DNA from: CAZQKE01 sp964593865
GTDB lineage: Bacteria > Chloroflexota > Anaerolineae > JAAYZQ01
Direction: 5' to 3'
Assembly (NCBI GenBank): GCA_964593865.1
Contig: CAZQKE010000105.1
Span: 1-25,304, forward strand
Length of the DNA stretch: 25,304 nt
Shown: positions 1 through 7,462 of the stretch, one piece after another
How the letters are laid out: every line of letters starts with the position of its first letter
How positions within the stretch are numbered: the first letter of the stretch is position 1
Translations under genes and position numbers: made by a program
The notes under the pieces: generated by a model
What the model was told of the DNA's origin: nothing
The model's database searches: none
What the model saw: only the letters and a program-made list of their open reading frames with translations

Positions 1-14
1 CTTCCTCGAAAATA

Positions 15-156
15 GCGGTTGAAACCGCCCCTGGCGGGCCGTTGGCCGACCGCCCGCCTGCGCGGGCGGAAGCGGGAGCGTCCGCGTAGGCGGACGCCCG
101 GCCGCAGGCCCGAAAGGAGCGACTTGAGTCGCCACCGCCCCCGGCGGCCGCCGGGG
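15..156. repeat. Dispersed multi-hairpin repeat, copy 1
   Basis: This stretch is a chain of perfect inverted repeats: GCGGTT/AACCGC (15-28), GGCC-GTT-GGCC (37-47), an 8-bp stem with a 4-nt loop (50-69), GCGTCCGC-GTAG-GCGGACGC (78-97), GCGACT-TG-AGTCGC (119-132) and an 18-bp palindrome (139-156). A diverged second copy lies at 1828-1905, so the unit is repeated on both sides of cysS. No protein is encoded. It could be a REP- or MITE-like element or a structured RNA. Its last palindrome lies 14 bp past the cysS stop and might stop transcription, but there is no T-tract. Confidence 0.7.
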
Positions 157-169
157 ATCGGTCCGCTTC

Positions 170-1630
170 CTACCTTTTCAGCCGCCAGCGGGTTCCTTCC
201 GGCCCGTCCTCCAGGATGATGCCCAGTTCGGCCAGTTGGTCACGGATGGCGTCGGCCCTGGCCCAATCGCGGTCTCGGCGGGCTTGCTGACGGATGTCAA
301 TGAGCAGCCGCACCAAACCGTCCAACAGTTCGCCGTCCCCTCGGATGGACTCGGTCTGCGTTTCGGTCAGGAAACCCAGCACTTCTCCGCCAAAAGCGCG
401 GTAGAGGCCGTCGATGGCTTCCAGGGTCGCCCGGCCGACCGCTTCTCCGGAGTTGAGGAGGGAGTTGACCTCGCGGCTCAGGTCAAAAAGGGAGGCGATG
501 GCCCGTGGTGTGTTAAAGTCGTCGTCCATGGCTTCGATAAAGCGTGCCCGGTACTCTTCCAGTTTGCCTTCCCATTGGGCATCAACCTCATCCCCCTGCG
601 CTTCGCGCAGCCGGTCGCGGAGCAGGGCGACGGTGTTGGTCAACCGGGCCAGGCCCCGTCCGGCGGCATGGAGGGCTTCCTCGCTGAAATCGGTCACGGA
701 GCGGTAGTGGCTGCTGAGGATGAAAAAGCGGACGACCATGGGGTCGTGGCGTTTGAACAGGTCCTTGAGGTAGATGGCGTTGCCCAGGCTTTTGCCCATC
801 TTGACGCCATCCACGGTGACCATGTTGTTGAGCAACCAGTAGTTGCAAAACGGCTTGCCCGTCGCCGCTTCGATTTGGGCGATTTCGCATTCGTTGTGGG
901 GAAAGATGTTTTCCAAGCCACCGCCGTGGATGTCAAAGGGTTGCCCCAGGTACTTGGTGGACATAACGGAGCATTCAATATGCCAGCCGGGGTAGCCCCA
1001 GCCCCAGGGACTGGGCCAACGCAGGATGTGGCCTTTTTCCGCCTTTTTCCAGATGGCAAAATCGGCGGGATGCCGCTTGTCGGGGTTGATGGCTACACGG
1101 GCACCCCCTTCCTGATCCTCCACCCGGCGGCCTGAAAGTTTTCCGTACTCCGGCCAACTGGAAACGTCAAAATAGACAGAGCCGTTGACTTCGTAGGCGT
1201 GGCCCGTCTCCAACAGTTTTTCGGCCAGCTGAATCTGTTCCGGGATGTGGCAACTGGGCCGTGGGGAGATGTTGGGGCGCACGATGTTGAGGGCGTCCAT
1301 ATCTTCAAAGTAGCTGCGCATATAGGTCTCGACCAGCTCCATCGGTTCCACGCGGTCAAGACGTGCCCGTCGCACAATCTTGTCCTCTCCTTCATCGGCA
1401 TCGTCGGTCAGGTGGCCGACATCGGTGATGTTTTGCACGTAGCGGACCTTGTAGCCGCTATAGCGCAGGTAGCGGACGATGGTATCAAAGGAGACGTACA
1501 CTTTGGCATGGCCGATATGGGCGTGGTCGTAGATCGTCGGCCCACAGACGTAAATGGTCACAAAGCCTTCGTGAATCGGCTTGAATTCTTCTCGACGGCG
1601 GGTCAAATAGTTGTAAACGGTCAAAGTCAT
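170..1630 (-). CDS. cysS: Cysteine--tRNA ligase
   Basis: This 486-residue cytoplasmic class I aminoacyl-tRNA synthetase joins cysteine to tRNA-Cys using ATP. The HIGH motif is at residues 38-41. The second signature reads KMGKS (277-281), a mild variant of KMSKS. The expected zinc ligands are present: C29, C220 (HIEC), H245 and E249 (HNECE). Length is normal for bacterial CysRS (about 460-490) and the C-terminal helical domain is complete. The ATG is preceded by a purine-rich GGGAGGGAAG ribosome-binding site about six bases upstream. In Bacillus subtilis yacL and cysS belong to one cluster; here yacL is two genes upstream, so part of that order is kept. The 316-bp leader carries hairpins (separate entries). 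The gene is bracketed by two copies of a hairpin-rich repeat. Confidence 0.97.
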   Translation of the reverse strand: MTLTVYNYLTRRREEFKPIHEGFVTIYVCGPTIYDHAHIGHAKVYVSFDTIVRYLRYSGYKVRYVQNITDVGHLTDDADEGEDKIVRRARLDRVEPMELVETYMRSYFEDMDALNIVRPNISPRPSCHIPEQIQLAEKLLETGHAYEVNGSVYFDVSSWPEYGKLSGRRVEDQEGGARVAINPDKRHPADFAIWKKAEKGHILRWPSPWGWGYPGWHIECSVMSTKYLGQPFDIHGGGLENIFPHNECEIAQIEAATGKPFCNYWLLNNMVTVDGVKMGKSLGNAIYLKDLFKRHDPMVVRFFILSSHYRSVTDFSEEALHAAGRGLARLTNTVALLRDRLREAQGDEVDAQWEGKLEEYRARFIEAMDDDFNTPRAIASLFDLSREVNSLLNSGEAVGRATLEAIDGLYRAFGGEVLGFLTETQTESIRGDGELLDGLVRLLIDIRQQARRDRDWARADAIRDQLAELGIILEDGPEGTRWRLKR

Positions 1631-1675
1631 GGTTTCTTCCCTCCCTGTTGGTTGAATTGGAATCGCACGGGATCA

Positions 1676-1706
1676 GGGATGCTGCCGACACAGGCGACAG
1701 CATCCC
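1676..1706 (-). promoter_or_regulatory. Perfect stem-loop in the cysS leader
   Basis: GGGATGCTG and CAGCATCCC form a perfect 9-bp stem around a 13-nt loop. In cysS orientation it ends 45 nt before the start codon. It is not followed by a T-run, so it is not a classical terminator. I looked for the T-box consensus in the leader and did not find it. A role in attenuation or mRNA stability is only an inference. Confidence 0.4.
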
Positions 1707-1781
1707 CTCAGACAGATGCAGATCCGTTTCCAACCCCAGGGTGCGCAGATGTCCATTGTTTCCAACTTCTGAAACTCGCGG

Positions 1782-1800
1782 GCGTTCAAAAATTGAACGC
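1782..1800. promoter_or_regulatory. Perfect 8-3-8 palindrome upstream of cysS
   Basis: The sequence GCGTTCAA-AAA-TTGAACGC is a perfect inverted repeat with 8-bp arms. It lies about 150 bp upstream of cysS and next to the dispersed repeat. Size and spacing fit a dimeric repressor operator or a small hairpin. I could not place a convincing sigma-70 promoter beside it. Confidence 0.35.
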
Positions 1801-1827
1801 GAATGCGCCCGGCCCGGTGGCGCAATC

Positions 1828-1905
1828 GCGGTTGAAACCGCCCCTGGCAGGCCGTTGGCCGACCGCCTGCACAGGCAGGCGCGAGGCGTCCGCGTAGGCG
1901 GTTGC
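1828..1905. repeat. Dispersed multi-hairpin repeat, copy 2
   Basis: This copy matches the one at 15-97. It keeps GCGGTT/AACCGC (1828-1841) and GGCC-GTT-GGCC (1850-1860). The third stem is CGCCTGC-ACAG-GCAGGCG (1864-1881). Against copy 1, that stem carries a paired change (C to T in one arm, G to A in the other) that preserves pairing. The GCGTCCGC-GTAG stem (1886-1905) has a decayed right arm. It sits between the end of the cytidylate-kinase-like gene and the cysS leader. Confidence 0.65.
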
Positions 1906-1946
1906 CCCCTCATCCGGACCGCCTGCAAGGAGACGAGCTTTGCCGA

Positions 1947-2651
1947 TCATGTCTCGGCCTGCCCGGTCGTCTGAGATTGCACCGTGGCAATGATCAATTC
2001 GACGGCGACGGCAATCGGCAATCGTCCGGTATTGAGGGTCAAATGGTAAAGGGTTGCGTCCAACCAATCGGCATCGTGATAGCGACGCACGTAATCAAAC
2101 CTGGCCCTGTCGCTGGCGCGGATCCGTTGCCGGGCGGTGCGCTTATCCCAGCCGTGGCGTTCCATCAACACCCGGACGCGGTATTCAAACGGGGCCACGA
2201 TCTGGACATGGACGGCTTTGGGATGCTTGCGCAGGAGGACTTGCCCGCCGCGCCCCACAATCAGCACGTTGCCTTCACGGGCCAGCCCCCGGATCACCAG
2301 GTCCACCATGCGCACATACCCGTCCAGCGAGGAACTGAGCGGGGGCACGGTGGGCGAAAAGATGCCGGTGAAGGGGAACAACAAGCCCGGGAAATCGGGA
2401 TAGGCCCCACCCCATTCCCCGACGGGGGAAAGGCTGGGCATGGCTTGCAACGCCTTGAGTACCTGATCGGCCAGACTCCGCTCCCCTTCGCGTTCTAACT
2501 CGGCCAGGGCGATCTGAGGCACACCGGCCTGTTCGGCGGCCCGGTTGATGGTCTTGGCATCCACCAACCGTAGCCCCAACCTCTCTGCGATCTGAGAAGC
2601 GATTTCCTCGCCGTGGCTGCCGAGCTGTCGGGAAAGCGTGATCACCGTCAT
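1947..2651 (-). CDS. Cytidylate kinase-like family protein (Cytidylate_kin2/AAA_26)
   Basis: This 234-residue P-loop protein opens with a beta strand and the loop SRQLGSHGEEIA (residues 7-18), the form used by the Cytidylate_kin2 family in place of a classic GKS/T Walker A. IVGRGGQVLL (131-140) and the basic stretch DRARFDYVRR (about 181-190) are typical of the family. The phosphoryl acceptor is unknown; the family resembles CMP kinase but is not the housekeeping Cmk. I chose the ATG at 2651 because AGGTGAG lies seven bases upstream, inside the last codons of the YacL-like gene (stop at 2659). An upstream start at 2684 would overlap that gene by 26 bp. The seven-base gap implies translational coupling. 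Confidence 0.85.
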   Translation of the reverse strand: MTVITLSRQLGSHGEEIASQIAERLGLRLVDAKTINRAAEQAGVPQIALAELEREGERSLADQVLKALQAMPSLSPVGEWGGAYPDFPGLLFPFTGIFSPTVPPLSSSLDGYVRMVDLVIRGLAREGNVLIVGRGGQVLLRKHPKAVHVQIVAPFEYRVRVLMERHGWDKRTARQRIRASDRARFDYVRRYHDADWLDATLYHLTLNTGRLPIAVAVELIIATVQSQTTGQAET

Positions 2652-2658
2652 CGGTCGC

Positions 2659-3702
2659 TCACCTGTTGCGCCTGGGCTGGGCAAAGACCAGGCGGCCTTC
2701 TGTTTTCTGCAGTACCTTTTTCACCACAACGGGGATGGTCTGACCGATGTAGGGGCGACCATCCTCCACAACGATCATCGTTCCGTCGTCCAGATAACCC
2801 ACACCCTGCCCCAGTTCTTTGCCTTCTTGGATGATCTCAACGGAGATGGTTTCGCCGGGCAGGAGGACCGATTTGACGGCGTTGGCCAGTTCGTTGATGT
2901 TGAGCACCATGACGCCCTGCAGCTGCGCCACGCGGTTCAGGTTGTAGTCGTTGGTCACGATGGGACAGCGCAAGGTTTTGGCCAGCATCACCAATTTATC
3001 GTCCACGTCGTGAGCTTCGGGGACATCCATGTCGGTGATGCGTACCGGCACGATGGACTCTTTTTTGAGACGGTTGAGCATATCCAGGCCGCGGCGGCCC
3101 CGGTTACGGCGCAGGGCGTCGGGCGAATCGGCGATGTGTTGTAGCTCGTTCAGCACAAAACGGGGAACCAACATGGTTCCCATGATGAAGCCGGTTTGGC
3201 TGATGTCGGCGATCCGCCCGTCGATGATGACGCTGGTGTCAAGCAGGACGACCCGCTCGTCCGGGGAGGGCACGTCGCTGGCAAGGCGCGTGCCGATAAT
3301 GGCAAAGATGTCCTGCTGGCGCATGATCATCACCACGATCCCCAGGTAGCTAAAGAGCACGGCCCCGACAAAAGGCAGGATTTCACCAAAGGGCGAAGGC
3401 AATTTGGCCAAGATCGGGGATAGCAGACCGGCAATGATCAGGCCAACGATCAGGCCGATGATGATGGCAACGAGTTCCTGGGCCGGGAGCTGGCGGATTC
3501 GCTGGCGAATGAATTCAATGGGCTTGATCGTCAGCCAGGGAGCGACAAGTGCCCCCAGGGCAACCCCGGCAAGCATGAGCACAACAACATAACGAAGATA
3601 ATACTCCGGGTCGGCGTTACCGGCCAGGTACTCGCCCAATTGCCAACCGGCTGCGCCGAAAACGATCATGCCCACAAAGCGGACAACTAGTTCAAGGATC
3701 AT
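2659..3702 (-). CDS. yacL: YacL-like membrane PIN-TRAM domain protein
   Basis: This 347-residue protein has four predicted membrane helices (about 3-25, 37-57, 77-97, 107-127), a PIN nuclease-fold domain (about 150-275) and a C-terminal TRAM domain (about 284-342). The PIN acidic residues are visible: D155 in LLDTSVIIDG, E186 in VLNELQ, D234 in HDVDDK and D252 in TNDYN. PIN domains are metal-dependent RNases and TRAM binds RNA, so a membrane-tethered RNA-processing role is likely, though YacL itself is poorly characterised. The open frame runs upstream to 3996. I chose the ATG at 3702 because GGAGGAAATTC precedes it directly and the protein then begins at its first helix, as in homologues. 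Transcription probably starts from the promoter at 3821-3849. Confidence 0.93.
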   Translation of the reverse strand: MILELVVRFVGMIVFGAAGWQLGEYLAGNADPEYYLRYVVVLMLAGVALGALVAPWLTIKPIEFIRQRIRQLPAQELVAIIIGLIVGLIIAGLLSPILAKLPSPFGEILPFVGAVLFSYLGIVVMIMRQQDIFAIIGTRLASDVPSPDERVVLLDTSVIIDGRIADISQTGFIMGTMLVPRFVLNELQHIADSPDALRRNRGRRGLDMLNRLKKESIVPVRITDMDVPEAHDVDDKLVMLAKTLRCPIVTNDYNLNRVAQLQGVMVLNINELANAVKSVLLPGETISVEIIQEGKELGQGVGYLDDGTMIVVEDGRPYIGQTIPVVVKKVLQKTEGRLVFAQPRRNR

Positions 3703-3820
3703 GAATTTCCTCCAAAATATTCGTTTGCCGAGATCGTTTCTCCTTACCTCATGTTCCCCTTCCTCAACACCAAGATTGACCGACTGCCGGATGAAGAAAC
3801 AATGATAGGATGACGATCTA

Positions 3821-3849
3821 ATCTTAGCACATTCCCCTACCCTTGTCAA
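3821..3849 (-). promoter_or_regulatory. Sigma-70 type promoter for the yacL-like operon
   Basis: On the minus strand TTGACA is followed after exactly 17 bp by TAAGAT. The -10 is extended by TGTGC directly upstream. The predicted transcript begins near 3814 and leaves a leader of about 110 nt before the ATG at 3702. The rest of the 3703-4081 gap holds no open frame I would trust and no clear terminator. Confidence 0.75.
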
Positions 3850-4007
3850 CGTCGGAGAACGGCGCAGGGCAGGTGTGCATCTGCCGGATTTCGCGTCGCA
3901 AAGTGTGCCGGGGAACGGTTGATCTGGCGCGGTTCCTCCCCATGCCCTCGGCTCCTTTGTGGCGGGAACGGCGAGGATGCCCGCAAGGCGACACAAGCCG
4001 GAGGTGA

Positions 4008-4050
4008 TATGATCTTTGTCATACCAATAACCAAATATACATGATAAAAT
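4008..4050 (+). promoter_or_regulatory. Putative promoter and small palindrome before the DUF166 operon
   Basis: An AT-rich island in GC-rich DNA contains TATGA-N6-TCATA (4008-4023) and then TGATAAAAT (4042-4050), an extended -10 candidate. No -35 is well spaced: TTGTCA at 4016 is 23 bp away. A start near 4057 would exclude the ATG at 4052 and favour the ATG at 4082. The palindrome may be an operator. Confidence 0.45.
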
Positions 4051-4081
4051 TATGCCAATTCAGTCTGGCGAAGGGAAGACT

Positions 4082-4867
4082 ATGAGCGTGGTGGATACGA
4101 CCCATATGCGGCTTTTGGCGATCATCTCCGGCGAGTACGGCCAACGGCATGTGAACAACATTCGCACTCATGGGCCGAGCACGTGGACCGTTGAGACGTG
4201 GCAGGCTCCTGCCGTGCTACCGCCGGTGGTAGACTATCCGGAAGACCACTTGCCCGATTCGTTCCCCCCTGCCGACCTGATCCTTTCTTTTGCCGAACTG
4301 CCCGGTGTGGCCGAGTTGCTGCCCGACATCGCCCAGATGACGGGAGCCAAAGCGGTGCTGGCTCCGGTGGACAACGAATCTTGGCTGCCGCGCGGCTTGG
4401 CCCGCCAGTTGCGCGGGTGGCTGCAGGATATTGGCGTGGTCTGTGCCACTCCCAAGCCGCTTTGTTCCCTCACGGAAAAGGATTACCTGACCGCCCGTCG
4501 CAAGAGGATAGAGTATGACAATCCCTGGTTGGCCGCCTTTGCCCGCCACTTTGGGCAGCCCGATCTACGGATCACGGTGGACCCCGACCGTCGTGTCATC
4601 ACCGAGGTTGAAGTGGTGCGCGATGCCGTGTGCGGCTGTGCACGCTACGCCGCCGAGGGGTTGGTCGGCGTTTCCGCCGACGATGCCGAGCAAAAGGCCG
4701 GATTGCTCCACCACCACTATCCATGCTTGGCCAGCATGGGTGTCGATTCCGATTTCAGCGATACATTGATGCACGTCTCCGGCAACCTGCTCAAGGATAA
4801 TGTGGGCCGGCAGGTCAAGCCGTTCAAACGCATCTTGTACTTCACACCGGGGAACAAAAGCGAGTAG
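4082..4867 (+). CDS. DUF166 family protein, cysteine-rich
   Basis: This 261-residue soluble protein matches the DUF166 family (best known from archaea and anaerobes) by its opening LLAIISGEYG (residues 11-20), by KPLCSL (125-130) and by the run LLHHHYPCLASM (208-219). Function is unknown. Five cysteines stand out: C121, C128, C184 and C186 (CGC), and C215 beside H210-H212. They could bind a metal or an Fe-S cluster. Its partner downstream, 16 bp away, is a MIP18-type Fe-S assembly protein. I chose the ATG at 4082, which has AAGGGAAG just upstream; the in-frame ATG at 4052 has no ribosome-binding site and overlaps the likely promoter. First gene of a four-gene operon ending at 7288. Confidence 0.85.
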   Translation: MSVVDTTHMRLLAIISGEYGQRHVNNIRTHGPSTWTVETWQAPAVLPPVVDYPEDHLPDSFPPADLILSFAELPGVAELLPDIAQMTGAKAVLAPVDNESWLPRGLARQLRGWLQDIGVVCATPKPLCSLTEKDYLTARRKRIEYDNPWLAAFARHFGQPDLRITVDPDRRVITEVEVVRDAVCGCARYAAEGLVGVSADDAEQKAGLLHHHYPCLASMGVDSDFSDTLMHVSGNLLKDNVGRQVKPFKRILYFTPGNKSE

Positions 4868-4883
4868 AAAGAGAGAAGGAAAG

Positions 4884-5183
4884 ATGGTGGACAAAGAACA
4901 GGTGATGAAAGCATTGAGCGGTGTGATGGACCCCGAATTGGGGCTGAACATCGTTGAGCTGGGGTTGATTTACGATGTCAAAATAGAGGACAACAACGTG
5001 GACGTGACCATGACCCTGACAACGCCCGGCTGTCCTCTACATGTTGCCATTGCCCGCGGGGCCGAATCGGCGGTGCGCAACATTCCGGGCGTTGAATCGG
5101 CCCGCGTCAACGTGGTGTGGGATCCCCCCTGGACGCCGGAGCGTATGAGTCCCGAGGCCCGTGCCGCCTTGGGGTGGGGATGA
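4884..5183 (+). CDS. MIP18/DUF59 family iron-sulfur assembly protein (SufT-like)
   Basis: This 99-residue protein is a single MIP18 (DUF59) domain. It shows the family DPELG motif (16-20), VELGLIYD (24-31) and TTPGCPL with the conserved C50. Relatives such as SufT and PaaD, and the N-terminal domain of Mrp/ApbC carriers, help mature Fe-S proteins. ATG 4884 follows a GAGAGAAGGAAAG purine run. It lies 16 bp after the DUF166 gene and 21 bp before the next start, so the four genes are probably one transcript. Its specific client is unknown; the cysteine-rich neighbour is a reasonable guess. Confidence 0.92.
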   Translation: MVDKEQVMKALSGVMDPELGLNIVELGLIYDVKIEDNNVDVTMTLTTPGCPLHVAIARGAESAVRNIPGVESARVNVVWDPPWTPERMSPEARAALGWG

Positions 5184-5204
5184 AGGGTGGATGGGAGAAG
5201 AACC

Positions 5205-6023
5205 GTGACGATTGCGCCCGATACCCGCATCGGTGATCTGCTAAAGGAATATCCGCAACTGCTGGATGTCTTGGTCGACTATGCGCCTGCCTTCCGCAAG
5301 CTACGTAACCCGATCCTGCGGCGTACCATCGGCAAGATGGCGACGCTGGCCCAGGCGGCCAGCATGGGCGGCGTGGACCTGGCCGAACTGCTGCGCACAT
5401 TGCGCCGGGCCGTCGGCGAACCGGAACCTGCGCCCGATGAGACCGAGACGTCGGCAAGCCGCCCACCCCTCAGCGCGGCCACACCGGAACCCCCGCAGTG
5501 GTGGGATGAATCCAAGATCGCGGCCCACCTGGACGCCCGCCCTTTTCAGGCCGAAGGCAAGGACCCCCTGTCGGCGATCCTGAAGGCGATCAAGGATGTG
5601 CCGGAGGGGGGTATCTTTTACCTGCGGAACACCTTTGAGCCGTTGCCCCTTTACGAAGTGCTGTGCAAACGGGGATTCACCCCCTGGTCGCGGCAGTTGG
5701 GGGCCGATGACTGGGAAGTCTTTTTCTACCGCGTTGAACCCGGTCAGGAGGCGACCTTGCCCATGACCCCGGAAGCGGAAGGCGGTGCCCCTCCCGTCGC
5801 TTCGGTCACAATTGATGTGACGCAGCTGACCCCGCCGGAGCCGATGATGCGCATTTTGGAAGCGTTGGCCCAGATGGAACCGGGCGAGACGCTGTTGGTT
5901 CGCCATGTCCAGCGGCCCATGTACCTCTACAGCAAGTTGGATGAGATGGGACATCGCCATCAGACATGGGAAATTGGGCCGGGTCACGTTGAGATTCTGA
6001 TCCGGGTGGGAGAAAAGCGATGA
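5205..6023 (+). CDS. DUF1858 and tandem DUF2249 domain protein
   Basis: The 272-residue product has a DUF1858 helical domain (about 1-70), a Pro/Ser-rich linker (about 71-105) and two DUF2249 domains (about 107-178 and 198-272). The first DUF2249 includes DARPF and a C-terminal WEVFFYR; the second ends in HVEILIRV. DUF2249 has a TusA/SirA-like fold, but I see no catalytic CPxP-type cysteine here, so sulfur transfer by that route is unlikely. The DUF1858 part also lacks the cysteines seen in some relatives. GTG 5205 is chosen because GGGAGAAG precedes it by four bases; GTG 5187 in frame is less well placed. Its TGA overlaps the next ATG (ATGA at 6020-6023), implying coupled translation with the membrane protein. 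Confidence 0.85.
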   Translation: MTIAPDTRIGDLLKEYPQLLDVLVDYAPAFRKLRNPILRRTIGKMATLAQAASMGGVDLAELLRTLRRAVGEPEPAPDETETSASRPPLSAATPEPPQWWDESKIAAHLDARPFQAEGKDPLSAILKAIKDVPEGGIFYLRNTFEPLPLYEVLCKRGFTPWSRQLGADDWEVFFYRVEPGQEATLPMTPEAEGGAPPVASVTIDVTQLTPPEPMMRILEALAQMEPGETLLVRHVQRPMYLYSKLDEMGHRHQTWEIGPGHVEILIRVGEKR

Positions 6024-7288
6024 GTTTTGCCTCCGGGAGCATCAGCTCCGAAAAAGCCCCTTCTTTGGGGTTGCCCTTCCGTTACTTTGCCATCAGCTTG
6101 ATCTTTCTGGCCCTGTTCGGCCTTTTGCTCCCTTTCAACGGGAACCTCTTCTTGGGCGGATTCCGCGTGCCGGGCCTGTTGATGATGGTGCATATCCTCA
6201 CCCTGGGCTGGATCACCACGACCATCTTGGGGGCGGCGTTTCAGCTGGTTCCCGTCGCCTTGCAGGTTTCCCTCTTTTCGGAGCGGCTGGCTAACGCCCT
6301 CCTTCCCCTCTTTTTGGGAGGGGTGGTGACCATGATCGTCGCCCTGTGGCGTTTCCAGACGACGTGGATGGTCACGGGGGCGTCGTTGCTGTTGTTGGCG
6401 GCCACGGGCTACCTGTACCTGATGGTCCGCACCATGTTCCGTGTGCGCCACTGGGACGTTATCGCCGCCCATGTCGCCGCTTCGGTGGGCATGGCTTTTC
6501 TCATTCCCACCCTGGGGTTGCTCATGGCCCTACAGAACACCTCCGGCCTGTTGGGGGCTGCCTACCTGCCCACCTTGCGGACCCATCTGCTGCTGGCGGC
6601 ATTGGGCTACGTTTCGTTGCTCATCATCGGCGTTTCTTACAAACTGATCGCCATGTTTACCTTGACCGAGGACCTGTTCCCGGAACGGCTGGCTTGGGCC
6701 GAGTTCGGTTTGGTGTTGGCCGGGCTGACGGGGCTGACCGGGGCGTTCTACTTTCCATCCTGGCGGTGGCTGGGGTGGGCAGGGGGATTGGCCCTCTTGG
6801 CCGGAGTCGGCATCTATGCTCGGATTCTGATCGGCCTTTATCGTCATCGGCGGCGACGTCTGTTTGACATCAACACACCCTTCACCCAGGCGAGCTTGGC
6901 TTGGTTCCTCATCACCCTCTTGATGGCAGGGGTGGCTTTGGGTGGCCTGTTCCCCGTAACCCAATCCTGGTGGATCGCGGTGGCCTGGTCGTTGTTGCTG
7001 GGGTGGGTTGGTCAGATGATCATCGGCCAGATGTACAAGATCACACCTTTTCTGACCTGGTTGCACCGTTACGCCGATCTGGTAGGGGTGGAGCAGGTCC
7101 CCGGCCTGGACGACCTCTACAACCGGAACCTGGCCCTTGTGGGTTTCGGTTTTTGGAACGGCGGCGTTCTCCTGGGCGCGGCGGCCATCCTGGGCAGTTG
7201 GGGTGGCCTGATGACGGTGGCCGGGGCGATCCTGGCCGTGGGTATCGCTCTGTTCATCCTCAACATGATCTTTGTCGCTACCCGCTAA
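6020..7288 (+). CDS. Polytopic membrane protein, haem-copper oxidase subunit I/NnrS-like
   Basis: This 422-residue protein has about 12 hydrophobic helices and almost no soluble domain. Histidines sit in or next to helices at H58 (MMVHILTLGW), H151 (IAAHVAASVG), H189 (LRTHLLLAALG) and H349 (WLHRYAD). The HxxTLGW pattern in helix 2 recalls the low-spin haem ligand of cytochrome oxidase subunit I and the first helices of NnrS proteins, which are linked to nitric oxide tolerance. I do not see the full set of copper-site histidines, so oxidase activity is not claimed. The start overlaps the previous stop by four bases. The operon context points to a redox, metal or nitrosative-stress role, which is an inference. 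Confidence 0.8.
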   Translation: MSFASGSISSEKAPSLGLPFRYFAISLIFLALFGLLLPFNGNLFLGGFRVPGLLMMVHILTLGWITTTILGAAFQLVPVALQVSLFSERLANALLPLFLGGVVTMIVALWRFQTTWMVTGASLLLLAATGYLYLMVRTMFRVRHWDVIAAHVAASVGMAFLIPTLGLLMALQNTSGLLGAAYLPTLRTHLLLAALGYVSLLIIGVSYKLIAMFTLTEDLFPERLAWAEFGLVLAGLTGLTGAFYFPSWRWLGWAGGLALLAGVGIYARILIGLYRHRRRRLFDINTPFTQASLAWFLITLLMAGVALGGLFPVTQSWWIAVAWSLLLGWVGQMIIGQMYKITPFLTWLHRYADLVGVEQVPGLDDLYNRNLALVGFGFWNGGVLLGAAAILGSWGGLMTVAGAILAVGIALFILNMIFVATR

Positions 7289-7327
7289 GGGCCGGGGTTG
7301 CTTGCCCTCTCCCGCCGCACCCCGATC

Positions 7328-7349
7328 CCGGTTCCCGCGGGGAAACCGG
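7328..7349 (+). terminator. Stem-loop after the DUF166 operon, possible terminator
   Basis: CCGGTTCCC pairs with GGG-A-AACCGG around a GCG loop, a 9-bp stem with one bulged A, 40 bp after the membrane protein's stop. No T-run follows, so termination is uncertain. The next promoter lies 36 bp further on. Confidence 0.3.
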
Positions 7350-7384
7350 CAACGATCCCAACCCTGCATCCCCCACCGGCCTGC

Positions 7385-7413
7385 TTGACCAACCGCCCGT
7401 TCTGTGATAGCAT
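7385..7413 (+). promoter_or_regulatory. Promoter for the 3D-domain protein gene
   Basis: TTGACC is followed after 17 bp by TAGCAT, with TGTGA directly before the -10. Transcription should begin near 7420, 43 bp before the TTG start chosen for the next gene. It rules out the longer open frame beginning at 7298. Confidence 0.65.
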
Positions 7414-7462
7414 TCCTCCGCCCCTGGGCAAGGCAAGAAATGGGCAGATAAAGGGTGGAACG

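Noticed and set aside
236..1135. 299-codon open frame on the plus strand inside cysS
   Set aside because: It is antisense to a clear cysS with all motifs; the protein has no recognisable features and reflects GC-rich codon bias.
1631..1946. T-box riboswitch before cysS
   Set aside because: The conserved T-box sequence and a terminator with a T-run are missing.
2652..2684. Longer N-terminus for the cytidylate-kinase-like protein
   Set aside because: It would overlap the YacL-like gene and lacks a ribosome-binding site, while ATG 2651 has one at good distance.
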